44,784 nt of DNA from Melioribacteraceae bacterium (GTDB lineage: Bacteria > Bacteroidota > Ignavibacteria > Ignavibacteriales > Melioribacteraceae). A program made the position numbers and the translations under genes. Positions 37,413 through 44,528 of the stretch are shown here, in pieces; positions within the stretch are counted from its first letter, which is position 1, and each line of letters opens with the position of its first letter. Under the pieces are notes generated by a model that saw nothing but the letters and a program-made list of their open reading frames with translations, made no database searches and was not told the DNA's origin. The stretch spans positions 1 to 44,784 of the forward strand of contig JALVFE010000007.1 of NCBI GenBank assembly GCA_027030245.1. The letters are read 5' to 3'.

Positions 37413-38600
37413 CTATACCGCCTCTTCGGAGAGGGTAGGGGGGTTGTAATAATACTTGTTATCAACCTTTCGCAATACCCCACTTTCGACAAATCTAAAC
37501 ATCATACTAAGTGCTGCGGTCTCCTTTACTCCGACTATTTCGGCAAACTGTTTTTTTGTAACTCTATCACCACTGTTCAAGGCTGCTGCTAGTTTGCCGT
37601 GCGCTTTGGCATCTTTGATTCTGGTCTCATGCCCTACCTTTCTTTTTTCCGGTTCAAATTTAATAATATTTTTATTCTCTGGCTCATTTTTCAATGTCGC
37701 CGCTGGTTCGGCTTCTATATCTTTATGTCTGTTTTCCAGAGTAGGAAACATATTATAAAAAAGTCCTCTAAGCGTAAAGCCATCTTTGCTAGTAATTAAT
37801 AGTAAGCCATGAATAGAATATACCGCCGCCATAATTGTAACAATGATTTTAGCCCAGTGTTTTGCGTCCTTGCTAAACTGTAAAATTTCTTCCTTCTGTT
37901 TGCTCTCAAACTGTTTTTTATAGCTTCTTTTTTGTGCAATAGCCTCATCTTGTAACTTTGTATAATAGGCTATTTTAGCTTCTCTTCTTTGCAGAATTTT
38001 ATCCTCAATCTTTTTAATGTTTTTTAATGCTTCAGCTATTTGTCGATCAGCCTTTTTGGTTGTTGCATACTTGTAATTTTTTAATCTAAAGTTTTTTTCT
38101 TTCAAGGCTAATTCATACTTGCTTTTGTACTGCTTAATCATAAGTCTTTCGGCTTCAGTGCCTTTATAATTCTGCCAAAATTTCAAAGCGTTTTCAGCTG
38201 TTCTCCTTTTGCTTTCCGCGCTTTTGTAAGTATCATCATTTTTGTAGGTTTCCGTGTTTTTCAGAACATGTGATTTAATATAAGTCACCGTGTTAGCAAT
38301 AGACTTGTTTTCAATTTGCAAAGTAGTATAAACAATCATAATAACTACAATCAAGTGCCAAACATTTTTAAAAGCCACAATCTCCGTCACACCTGATCGA
38401 TGTATTTTGGCAAAAGTATAACTCAATGCTACTGCCAAAGCATAAAAGAAAAGTTTTGTTATTAGTGCAGTTTGTGAGTCGTTTGCATATCTGTCAAAAA
38501 AGATATTTACAAGGCTTATCAGAAGAAACGACATCATAGAAAAAGAAATAACCGCAATTATCATCCCTAAGTCATCAACAGACTTGTTTAACTTACTCAT
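37413..38600 (-). CDS. Membrane-anchored protein with coiled coil and C-terminal winged helix
   Basis: 395 residues: hydrophobic spans at about 11-32, 46-64, 79-94 and 250-269, a charged coiled coil between (about 125-245), and a C-terminal soluble part. Residues about 335-385 (AALNSGDRVTKKQFAEIVGV, KETAALSMMFRFVESGVLRK, VDNKYYYNPP) look like a winged helix. With four spans both N- and C-ends would be cytoplasmic and the coil on the outside. A membrane-tethered DNA-binding protein is unusual in a phage; it could sense envelope state or anchor DNA. No family recognised. SD AAAGGA. Confidence 0.7.
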   Translation of the reverse strand: MSKLNKSVDDLGMIIAVISFSMMSFLLISLVNIFFDRYANDSQTALITKLFFYALAVALSYTFAKIHRSGVTEIVAFKNVWHLIVVIMIVYTTLQIENKSIANTVTYIKSHVLKNTETYKNDDTYKSAESKRRTAENALKFWQNYKGTEAERLMIKQYKSKYELALKEKNFRLKNYKYATTKKADRQIAEALKNIKKIEDKILQRREAKIAYYTKLQDEAIAQKRSYKKQFESKQKEEILQFSKDAKHWAKIIVTIMAAVYSIHGLLLITSKDGFTLRGLFYNMFPTLENRHKDIEAEPAATLKNEPENKNIIKFEPEKRKVGHETRIKDAKAHGKLAAALNSGDRVTKKQFAEIVGVKETAALSMMFRFVESGVLRKVDNKYYYNPPTLSEEAV

Positions 38601-38644
38601 TTTTATCCTTTGAAATTTTTTACTCTATAAAAAACTTAAAACGA

Positions 38645-38670
38645 CAAAAAAGAGGGGATTAGCGCCCCTC
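38645..38670 (-). terminator. Rho-independent terminator
   Basis: Minus strand GAGGGG-CGCTAAT-CCCCTC (38670-38652) followed by TTTTTT. It overlaps the last codons of the gene ending at 38659 and separates the dUTPase operon from the membrane HTH gene. Confidence 0.82.
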
Positions 38671-38871
38671 AAAAAGTTTTAGTGTTTCACGCTTTACCTC
38701 TGTAATCTGCTTTTTGATCTCTGTAAGCTCTTTCCGTGCATCTCTCGCCTCTGTTTTAGCGCCGTATCGACCTTCAATAATTCGCCTCAAAACTGCTGCC
38801 AAAATTTCAAGCCTTCCGGCAAACTCTTCGAGTCTATTTTTTGCCTGCTCGTTTACTTTATATTGCTTCAT
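38659..38871 (-). CDS. Small coiled-coil protein
   Basis: 70 residues, almost entirely helical and charged (EQAKNRLEEFAGRLEILAAV, then REARDARKELTEIKKQITEV-like). No domain recognised. It lies 9 bp after the dUTPase gene and its end is embedded in a terminator. Confidence 0.65.
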   Translation of the reverse strand: MKQYKVNEQAKNRLEEFAGRLEILAAVLRRIIEGRYGAKTEARDARKELTEIKKQITEVKRETLKLFEGR

Positions 38872-38880
38872 GCTATCTCC

Positions 38881-39369
38881 TTATTTTCCGGTGCTACCAA
38901 AGCCACCGTTTCTGATTTTATTTGTCTCAAACCCTAGCATATAACTAAAATGCTGCTCTAGTACTAGCTGTGCAACTCTTTCGCCTTTTTTGATTTTTAC
39001 AATATTGGTATATGGATTATGCAAAGTAAGCATAAATTCACCCGGATAATCAATATCAATTATTCCTTTACCGTTTGGGATAACAAGCCACTTTCCTAAA
39101 GACGATCTAAGATAAAGCCCGCCGTATATTTCAAGGCTATAAGTCTCTATCGGCGAATTATCCTTATTGATCTTTTTTCTGTTCCACCATACCCCCAAAG
39201 GAATAACCGCACCATAGCCAGGCAAAATTTCAAAATCATCAGCCGCCCTAAGATCAATCCCGGCACTGTATTTTGTTCCACGTGTCGGCTCGCAAAAGTC
39301 CCGATAAATAAGCATCTTGTTGTCATGTGCGACAATATCATCGAGTCTCAAAGCCTCTTCATAATTCAT
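38881..39369 (-). CDS. dut: dUTPase
   Basis: 162 residues with all five trimeric dUTPase motifs: I AGIDLRAADDF (36-46), II LRSSLG (87-92), III GIIDIDYPGEF (102-112), IV KKGERVAQLVL (127-137), V NGGFGSTGK (154-162). It hydrolyses dUTP to dUMP, which feeds ThyX and keeps uracil out of DNA. The motifs are complete, and the C-terminal motif V closes the active site. Confidence 0.92.
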   Translation of the reverse strand: MNYEEALRLDDIVAHDNKMLIYRDFCEPTRGTKYSAGIDLRAADDFEILPGYGAVIPLGVWWNRKKINKDNSPIETYSLEIYGGLYLRSSLGKWLVIPNGKGIIDIDYPGEFMLTLHNPYTNIVKIKKGERVAQLVLEQHFSYMLGFETNKIRNGGFGSTGK

Positions 39370-39372
39370 TTT

Positions 39373-39567
39373 TTAGCCCCTTATATATTCATTGTAATTA
39401 AAATAAACTCTCATTTTTTTATGATCGTTTATCGTCAAATAGGTACTATTGCAAATTTTGCAACGCTTCGGACACTCTTTAAGATTATTTCTTTTGTCGC
39501 CACATTGTCGGCAATAGTAAGAAAAATCTCTATAAATATCCTCTTTCGCTTGCTTTTTTTTTGCCAT
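39373..39567 (-). CDS. Small zinc-ribbon protein
   Basis: 64 residues with four cysteine pairs' worth of spacing: YYCRQCGDKRNNLKECPKRC then KICNST, giving CxxC and CxxxCxxC patterns. The N-terminus is basic (MAKKKQAKED). Probably binds zinc and perhaps nucleic acid. It precedes dut by 3 bp. Confidence 0.68.
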   Translation of the reverse strand: MAKKKQAKEDIYRDFSYYCRQCGDKRNNLKECPKRCKICNSTYLTINDHKKMRVYFNYNEYIRG

Positions 39568-39601
39568 TTTGTACCTCTTTAAAATTATATTGGAAGTTTG
39601 T

Positions 39602-39973
39602 TTAAATTTGTGTTAAATTGGTTATATTGCTAATATCTTTCGCCGTTAAATAGTTTTTTGAAACATTATTGGCATATAGGACAAAAACCTCAAGACTACC
39701 ACATGCTTTTCCAACAAATTCATAGCCACGAGTTATTCGCTCGTATCTGCTAGGTTTTTGTATAAACTCTTTTTGGACAAAGTAAGTAAAAAAATTTTTA
39801 TCTGTTAGTAATTTATAATAATCTTCAATTTCTAACAATAAACCAACTATTTTTTCTTTGCATGTCTTTTGCAATTGACTTTCAATTTTACCCGCATCAA
39901 AATCGATGTAGGTACATTTATCATTTTTTGCAATAGCTTTAAAACATAGGTCTCTAAACTCGTCAACTGTCAT
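39602..39973 (-). CDS. Unknown 123-residue protein
   Basis: A helical N-terminal half (TVDEFRDLCFKAIAKNDKCT) and a mixed C-terminal half (KNYLTAKDISNITNL at the end). It is ATGA-coupled to the HNH endonuclease gene upstream. No family recognised. Confidence 0.65.
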   Translation of the reverse strand: MTVDEFRDLCFKAIAKNDKCTYIDFDAGKIESQLQKTCKEKIVGLLLEIEDYYKLLTDKNFFTYFVQKEFIQKPSRYERITRGYEFVGKACGSLEVFVLYANNVSKNYLTAKDISNITNLTQI

Positions 39974-40611
39974 ATTTTGCCTTTTAATATTTTATATCGC
40001 CAGTAAAACCCTCTTTTGCACTTTCTGCCAGTTCTAATCCGACTTTCTACCGAATACCCCGCCGCTCTGCTTGCGCTACTTAATGATACGTATTCGGCTA
40101 CAAGCTTAAAATTACTGTCAAAGCACAAAACAGGCTTACACCTTTTTCCGCTTGTTCCTGTCCCATTCATTATGTCAATATACTGATGTTCTCTATTTTC
40201 TTTGTCTGTTACAAGTCTTATATTTTGAAAACTATACCCCTTAAAATCATCAATTCTATCAACACTAGGTTTTAATGATTTTTTGTAACCGCTTTTTTCC
40301 CAGTTGTCATATAGTTTTTTAAAGCCATTTTTATATAGCCATTGTGCAAATTCTTGTTTTGTATATTCCGGGCATGCATGCCCTCTTAACTTCGAGTTCC
40401 TTTTTTGGGTTTTATACATAACCCGTATAACACCTTTTTCTGTCTTATCATAGCTTTCCGGATGTTTTGAGCTTGTTTTTAGATTACTTTTTGAGTCTTT
40501 TTTTGTGCACTCTTTACATTTGTTCAAATACCCATCTTTCATTTCTTTATGTCTGTAAAACTCGTTTATACTCTTTACTATTCCACATTTAAAACATTTT
40601 TTATATTCCAT
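39970..40611 (-). CDS. HNH homing endonuclease with NUMOD-like end
   Basis: 213 residues. N-terminal zinc motif (KKCFKCGIVKSINEFYRHKE, KCKECTKKD), central HNH-type segment (LKPSVDRIDDFKGYSFQNIR, LVTDKENREH), and a C-terminal NUMOD1-like DNA-binding part (CFDSNFKLVAEYVSLSSASR, AAGYSVESRIRTGRKCKRGF, YWRY). These make a free-standing homing endonuclease. The start codon lies in the arm of a perfect 11-bp hairpin whose loop contains the SD, as in several T4 homing endonuclease genes. It sits directly after the SSB-like gene, with a 13-bp repeat of that gene's 3' end. Confidence 0.85.
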   Translation of the reverse strand: MEYKKCFKCGIVKSINEFYRHKEMKDGYLNKCKECTKKDSKSNLKTSSKHPESYDKTEKGVIRVMYKTQKRNSKLRGHACPEYTKQEFAQWLYKNGFKKLYDNWEKSGYKKSLKPSVDRIDDFKGYSFQNIRLVTDKENREHQYIDIMNGTGTSGKRCKPVLCFDSNFKLVAEYVSLSSASRAAGYSVESRIRTGRKCKRGFYWRYKILKGKI

Positions 40612-40643
40612 ATTGTACCACCTTTTTTAAAATGGTACAATAT
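40610..40643 (-). promoter_or_regulatory. Hairpin enclosing SD and start of the HNH gene
   Basis: ATATTGTACCA (40610-40620) and TGGTACAATAT (40633-40643) are perfect inverted copies around 12 bases. In the mRNA the loop carries AAAAAAGG and the ATG (40611-40609) lies at the stem base. The arm and loop lengths equal those at the ParB-domain gene. Confidence 0.75.
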
Positions 40644-40673
40644 TTCTACTTAATATCCCCTTTTAAAATGGTA
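40625..40673. repeat. 13-bp direct repeat at the SSB-HNH junction
   Basis: TTTTAAAATGGTA occurs at 40625-40637 and 40661-40673. The second copy encodes the last codons of the SSB-like gene (Pro-Phe-stop). The first lies in the HNH leader hairpin. It may mark the insertion of the endonuclease gene. Confidence 0.65.
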
Positions 40674-41169
40674 TTGTTTCATCATCATCGATATCAATCG
40701 CTGGCACTGTGCCCGGCTGCTGTATCGGATTTCCGTCGGCATCATAAACGGCTGCATTCCCCGCCTGCCTTTCCGGTCGTTCCTGTCTGCCAAAATCATC
40801 AGTTTTTTTAGGTTTGGGTGCCGAATAAGCAACCGTCGCGATAATCTCACGTTCTTTACCGTCTTTGCCTTTGACCTTTTCAGGTTCGTCAAGGTTGAAA
40901 ATCGCAAAATTGAATTTTCCGCCGTTCGCCAGCGGGTGTTCAATTGTTCCAGACTTGTACTTAACGCCGTTGTCGCTCGTTTTCTCCCATATGCCACCAA
41001 CTTCGGCATTAAATCCAAGAGATGCTTTTTTAACGATCTTGAAAATCGGTGCATTTTTTGTAGTATCTGTATTCTGCAAAAGCAGAAACTTTTCTTCATA
41101 TAAAAAAGGTATATCCAAAAACAATATTAACGCCTTCCCCGATCTATAAACCTTACCTATTGTCGCCAT
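40663..41169 (-). CDS. SSB-like protein with acidic tail
   Basis: 168 residues. The N-terminal domain (IGKVYRSGKALILFLDIPFL; PIFKIVKKASLGFNAEVGGI, WEKTSDNGVKYKSG) resembles DUF736-type small domains of plasmid and phage proteins rather than a plain SSB OB fold. The last residues DIDDDETIPF copy the bacterial SSB C-terminal tail (D-D-D-x-I-P-F), which recruits host replication and repair proteins. It is therefore likely a single-strand DNA-binding substitute. SD AGGAG. Overlaps the small upstream gene by 17 bp. Confidence 0.68.
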   Translation of the reverse strand: MATIGKVYRSGKALILFLDIPFLYEEKFLLLQNTDTTKNAPIFKIVKKASLGFNAEVGGIWEKTSDNGVKYKSGTIEHPLANGGKFNFAIFNLDEPEKVKGKDGKEREIIATVAYSAPKPKKTDDFGRQERPERQAGNAAVYDADGNPIQQPGTVPAIDIDDDETIPF

Positions 41170-41302
41170 TATTTTTACTCCTGTTTTGATTTGTATCTTT
41201 TAGCAACCTTTCGGCTATCGGCAATTTTAGCAGACGTTTGCTATTTTTTACCCTGCTTTCGCCTGTTTGGAGCAGGTTTTTACGATCTTTGTTTCTATTC
41301 AT
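41153..41302 (-). CDS. Unknown basic 49-residue protein
   Basis: ATG 41302 follows AAAGGAGG at good distance; a longer version has no SD. Strongly basic and polar (MNRNKDRKNLLQTGESRVKN, then SKRLLKLPIAERLL). It overlaps the SSB-like gene by 17 bp. It may bind nucleic acid. Confidence 0.6.
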   Translation of the reverse strand: MNRNKDRKNLLQTGESRVKNSKRLLKLPIAERLLKDTNQNRSKNNGDNR

Positions 41303-41315
41303 ATTCAACCTCCTT

Positions 41316-41528
41316 TTATTCAATATCCCGACACAAATTACACTTTTTGCCATCATTATCTATATAGTCAATATGCACCCTATAAGGTACTTTTAGCGGT
41401 CTAAGTCCATTATGTGGAGTTTCTATATAAACTATACCGTCCTCATCGACCAGAACGCCGTCGTATTTAACCCAGCTGCCCTTATTATTTCTAGCCCACG
41501 CATATATTTGTAGATTATTTTTTGCCAA
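41316..41528 (-). CDS. Unknown 70-residue protein
   Basis: Starts at TTG 41528 with GGGAGG upstream. Beta-rich (NLQIYAWARNNKGSWVKYDG; VPYRVHIDYIDNDGKK) with two cysteines at the C-terminus (CNLC). No family recognised. Confidence 0.62.
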   Translation of the reverse strand: MAKNNLQIYAWARNNKGSWVKYDGVLVDEDGIVYIETPHNGLRPLKVPYRVHIDYIDNDGKKCNLCRDIE

Positions 41529-41682
41529 TTTTTAGCCTCCCTAATTGAAAATTTATACCGTCTTGAAAGGCTTTCATTAAAAGTTCTTCAAGCGGTTCTT
41601 TGCCTTTTCTGGACTTTAAAACTTGTTTTAGATAAAGACGATATTCGCCTATCGTCTTTATCTTTATTTCTTTATATGCTAT
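41515..41682 (-). CDS. 55-codon frame without a standard start codon
   Basis: The frame reads like a gene (KIKTIGEYRLYLKQVLKSRK, then KEPLEELLMKAFQDGINFQL) and fills an otherwise empty gap, but contains no ATG/GTG/TTG before an internal ATG. ATA 41682 lies 6 bp after GGAGG. Other options are a +1 frameshift from the preceding gene at its ATA-TAA end, or a sequencing error. Confidence 0.4.
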   Translation of the reverse strand: MAYKEIKIKTIGEYRLYLKQVLKSRKGKEPLEELLMKAFQDGINFQLGRLKIGKK

Positions 41683-42049
41683 CCCACACCTCCAATTTTT
41701 TATTTAATTCACTCTCGATCTCGCTCCTGAAAAGTTCAGCTTCGTCTATCCACACATCACCGTAAATATTATTTTCATTGTAGTAGTGAAGAGCATGGTT
41801 AATAGCTTCACCCCAACCCATTTCAATAGCATCTTTTATAGCCGGGTGATTTTCTGGAATAAAACTAAAATCACCTCTAATCGCCAGCCACGCCGCCAAA
41901 TGTGACGGAGTAAAACCGACCTGTGTCATTTCGTCTAATACAAAAGAGGTTAAGATTTCAAGCCCCTCTTTTGCCGCCTCTGAAAGAGTATTTTCATCAA
42001 CTCTTTCGCTTTCCTCTTTTTTTATCAAATCTAATTCATAAGCTTCCAT
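41672..42049 (-). CDS. Unknown acidic 125-residue protein
   Basis: First gene after the early promoter at 42081-42109, with GTTTAGGAGG leader. Acidic and helical: LSEAAKEGLEILTSFVLDEM, GFTPSHLAAWLAIRGDFSFI, MGWGEAINHALHYYNENN. No family recognised. It might be the first part of a +1 frameshift pair with the following frame. Confidence 0.7.
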   Translation of the reverse strand: MEAYELDLIKKEESERVDENTLSEAAKEGLEILTSFVLDEMTQVGFTPSHLAAWLAIRGDFSFIPENHPAIKDAIEMGWGEAINHALHYYNENNIYGDVWIDEAELFRSEIESELNKKLEVWDSI

Positions 42050-42080
42050 TTTTCTAATCCTCCTAAACTTTATATACTAT

Positions 42081-42109
42081 ATTATAACATATTTGTAACA
42101 TAAAGTCAA
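42081..42109 (-). promoter_or_regulatory. Early promoter with operator dyad (site 7)
   Basis: Minus strand TTGACT (42109-42104), 17-bp spacer, TATAAT (42086-42081). The upstream dyad half is changed (ATGTTAC), the -10 half GTTATAA is intact. Confidence 0.85.
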
Positions 42110-42114
42110 GAAGA

Positions 42115-42234
42115 TTAAATACAATTGTTGTCTTTTAATTCGCCTATTGTTTTTATTAGCCCTACTGCTAAGAAAAATCCAATAATAACGAAAACTAGTA
42201 TCAAAGCCCCACCAATTATTTTGTTTAAGCACAT
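42115..42234 (-). CDS. 39-residue single-span membrane protein
   Basis: MCLNKIIGGALILVFVIIGF plus FLAVGLIKTIGEL and a polar end. AAGGATG precedes the ATG region (AAAGGATGTGAAATG), giving a fair ribosome site. It lies between the metallopeptidase gene and an early promoter. Function unknown. Confidence 0.55.
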   Translation of the reverse strand: MCLNKIIGGALILVFVIIGFFLAVGLIKTIGELKDNNCI

Positions 42235-42249
42235 TTCACATCCTTTTTT

Positions 42250-42585
42250 TTAATTATATGACCCGTCTAGGTTGATTTTTAGCACCGCTTTTGGTACACC
42301 TAGTGCTCTTCCTATTTCTTGAAAACTCTCGCCGTGAGGGTCTCCATTGTAGTTGTTATAGAATTGTATCGTATGTATGAATTCATGAAGCGCCACTTTT
42401 GACATATTTTTACCTAACGTACTTCGTATCCATATTTTGTTATAGTAGGACTGTCCCCAGTGCTCCATCCCGTCCAGTATAACGACAATAGTATTAGGCA
42501 CGCGAAACCCGACTCTTTTTGCCTTTTGATAATACGGCAAAATAACATTCAAAACATCCCTTTCGCTATACCGTTTTCTAAACAT
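42250..42585 (-). CDS. SprT-like zinc metallopeptidase
   Basis: About 111 residues from ATG 42585. VALHEFIHTIQFYNNYNGDP, then HGESFQEIG, gives HExxH with a third histidine 15 residues on, as in SprT/Spartan-like and WLM metalloproteases. Such enzymes cut proteins crosslinked to DNA. The place directly after the helicase operon suits a DNA-linked role. The start is uncertain: an upstream frame adds six residues. Confidence 0.72.
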   Translation of the reverse strand: MFRKRYSERDVLNVILPYYQKAKRVGFRVPNTIVVILDGMEHWGQSYYNKIWIRSTLGKNMSKVALHEFIHTIQFYNNYNGDPHGESFQEIGRALGVPKAVLKINLDGSYN

Positions 42586-42799
42586 GGCATTGCCCATTTT
42601 CACACCCGGACAGATCGAACTCTTTTCCTACGTCCAATTTTTTTTCCGGTATTTTTTGTACTGGCTCGTCATCTATAATAGCATTAACAATTTTTTCTCG
42701 CTTTTTCTTCGGTCTGCTTTTTGGCTCATACGTCATCGTCAAATGTATTCCAATAGCGACCAATAAGATAAAAGCTCCACCCCAACACTCTAAACACAT
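42578..42799 (-). CDS. Small membrane protein with cysteine ends
   Basis: 73 residues. An N-terminal hydrophobic span (CWGGAFILLVAIGIHLTMTY), then a basic linker (KSRPKKKREK) and an acidic part, ending CENGQCHV. SD GTTTAGGAGG. Overlaps the metallopeptidase gene by 8 bp. No family recognised. Confidence 0.62.
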   Translation of the reverse strand: MCLECWGGAFILLVAIGIHLTMTYEPKSRPKKKREKIVNAIIDDEPVQKIPEKKLDVGKEFDLSGCENGQCHV

Positions 42800-42809
42800 T
42801 TTCTACCTC

Positions 42810-43796
42810 CTAAACATACGGCATTGTAATTTCATCTTTGTAGGTCTCTTCGACCACCTCAACCCCAAAAATGTCGCTATGATCTATTTCAACTGTAAAT
42901 AGTCGATCATAAGCTCTATTTTTGTGGCACTTCAAAAATCTTTTTGTTTCGTCATACTGTACTTGTCCGGCTTCATCCAAAATAGGTTTTCCGGCTGCAT
43001 CTCTCAAAATAGGCTTTAGCATATAGAAAATAAAATCACTGTCATATTCCGCTGCATTTCCATACTTCAAAGCCAGTACGCCATTTTTTTGATCTGCCTG
43101 TGAAAGTTGATTAATCAAGTAGATATTTATATTCAAGATACTTGTTAGCTCTTTCAAGGTATCACTAATTTTCATAAACAACTCAACACCGTCCTTACCC
43201 TTACTTCTGATTTTCATAGCACTATCTATCACAAAGTGTCTAACACCGTCGGCATAGAGATATTTAATCTCCTTTATGATCTCTTCCAATTCGCGCCCGG
43301 AATTGTAATAAAGGATATTTTTTTCTACTCTATCAAAAGCTTCAAGCTTCTCTAAAACCTGCTCATCGGACATCTCAAAGTTAAACCAACTCACTGGCTC
43401 GACCTTGCTAAAACCAGATAATATTTTCATAAACAGAGACGTTTTGCCACTGCCCGGACTGCCTGCCAGCTGGATAAAGTTTCCTAATGGGAACCCGCCC
43501 AGTTTTAGCCCGTTGTACTCTTTTTTTGGTACTAGCTCCCGATCAAGTTTTGCTATCCCGGTTTCTCTCGGTATCGGTCGTGGTTCATTCCTTTGCCGTT
43601 CTCTCAATACTGCCAAAGGAATTGATTTTTTGGCTTCGACTTCAGCATCAATCTCGTCTAAAATCTCCTGCCTCAAGGCTAAAAATTGACGCTCAAGCGT
43701 TTTCCCTTGTTCAAAATCATCGCTTGCATAGGCTTCCTTGTACTTGATCTCAAGCTGTTTTGCCTTTTGGAGTTTGATTTTGAGTTCATCTCTCAT
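42810..43796 (-). CDS. DnaB-like replicative helicase motor protein
   Basis: 328 residues. A helical N-terminal part of about 75 residues, then a RecA-like SF4 core: Walker A GSPGSGKT (112-119), DnaB H1a-like FNFEMSDEQVLEKL, Walker B RHFVIDS (D191), and H3-like INIYLINQLSQADQ (Q230). The C-terminal part carries KCHKNRAYDRLFTVEI (arginine-finger-like). The N-terminal collar domain of DnaB is missing; a protein resembling it is encoded at 437-793. It is expected to unwind DNA at the fork after loading by the O-like initiator. Overlaps the upstream gene by 4 bp. Confidence 0.82.
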   Translation of the reverse strand: MRDELKIKLQKAKQLEIKYKEAYASDDFEQGKTLERQFLALRQEILDEIDAEVEAKKSIPLAVLRERQRNEPRPIPRETGIAKLDRELVPKKEYNGLKLGGFPLGNFIQLAGSPGSGKTSLFMKILSGFSKVEPVSWFNFEMSDEQVLEKLEAFDRVEKNILYYNSGRELEEIIKEIKYLYADGVRHFVIDSAMKIRSKGKDGVELFMKISDTLKELTSILNINIYLINQLSQADQKNGVLALKYGNAAEYDSDFIFYMLKPILRDAAGKPILDEAGQVQYDETKRFLKCHKNRAYDRLFTVEIDHSDIFGVEVVEETYKDEITMPYV

Positions 43797-44056
43797 AATA
43801 GCCTCAACTCTCTTTTTTCGTCTTCTGTCAGATATTCCCAGTCTGCAAAATCAATCTTATAAACATCAAATGTCCGACCATCTGACATTTCTGCTTTTAT
43901 AATTAGGTCTCCGTTTTTATCAACTACCGCAAACTCATTTTTCGCAACTTTTAATTCTTTATTTAACAGCTCCTCTGTTAGCTTTCCAAAGGCTCTTACC
44001 ACGCTTTCTGCAATATTTGCCTTAATTTTTACGTCATCTAAATCTATTTTCATCAT
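43793..44056 (-). CDS. Unknown 87-residue protein upstream of helicase
   Basis: SD TTTTAGGAGGCTAGAA, which lies inside the 3' end of the upstream gene and is perfectly complementary (15 bases) to the candidate small RNA at 4733-4747. The protein is alpha/beta (DLDDVKIKANIAESVVRAFG; FAVVDKNGDLIIKAEMSDGR). ATGA-coupled to the helicase gene. It may be a helicase partner. Confidence 0.7.
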   Translation of the reverse strand: MMKIDLDDVKIKANIAESVVRAFGKLTEELLNKELKVAKNEFAVVDKNGDLIIKAEMSDGRTFDVYKIDFADWEYLTEDEKRELRLL

Positions 44057-44528
44057 TTTCTAGCCTCCTAAAATATTTTTTTGTTCTTCTTAACTTTTCT
44101 GCTATTACAGGTGCACGGCTAAATATTATATCAGCCCCCTGTTTGTAATTATTTGGTTTTGTTTGCAATGCCCATAGATAAGCTTCATCTGCAATGTCAT
44201 TTTTCTCCTGTTTTGTTCTCGGCGTGTAACCATATCTTTTTAGCGCATGCCCGACAATTTTAAATCTATCTTCATATAGCTTTATTTTGTCGTCATAGCT
44301 TATACCCGCTGGTTTATTCACCGCTTCAAAATACTCTTTTATTTTTCTTGTAACATCACTATTCAAGACTTTTTCGATAACATCATCAGGATAAATTCCG
44401 CCACGCTGCTGCCACCCCAGCGTTATCCAGCCTCTATTTAAGGCTCTATAATAAACCGGACGCGATATAACGCCCAGCTCTCTCAATACTCCCAAATCTT
44501 TCTTTGAGACGCTTATTTTTGTTCTCAT
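44034..44528 (-). CDS. Unknown 164-residue basic protein in helicase operon
   Basis: ATG 44528 follows CAGGAG; the upstream part of the frame lacks an SD. N-terminal part (KKDLGVLRELGVISRPVYYR) reads like a winged-helix; the rest is basic and helical (HALKRYGYTPRTKQEKNDIA; AEKLRRTKKYFRRLENDENR). It overlaps the upstream gene by 4 bp and the next by 23 bp. It might bind DNA or load the helicase; no family recognised. Confidence 0.65.
   Translation of the reverse strand: MRTKISVSKKDLGVLRELGVISRPVYYRALNRGWITLGWQQRGGIYPDDVIEKVLNSDVTRKIKEYFEAVNKPAGISYDDKIKLYEDRFKIVGHALKRYGYTPRTKQEKNDIADEAYLWALQTKPNNYKQGADIIFSRAPVIAEKLRRTKKYFRRLENDENRFR
44058..44072 (-). promoter_or_regulatory. Predicted pairing site of the small RNA
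   Basis: Minus-strand TTTAGGAGGCTAGAA includes the SD of the gene at 44056. The plus strand here is identical to 4733-4747, so an RNA from that region would pair over 15 bases and block initiation. Confidence 0.45.

Noticed and set aside
40650..41099. Second long minus-strand frame overlapping the SSB-like gene
   Set aside because: It lies almost wholly inside the SSB-like gene, has unnatural R/S/L composition, and lacks a ribosome site, while the other frame ends in a functional SSB tail.
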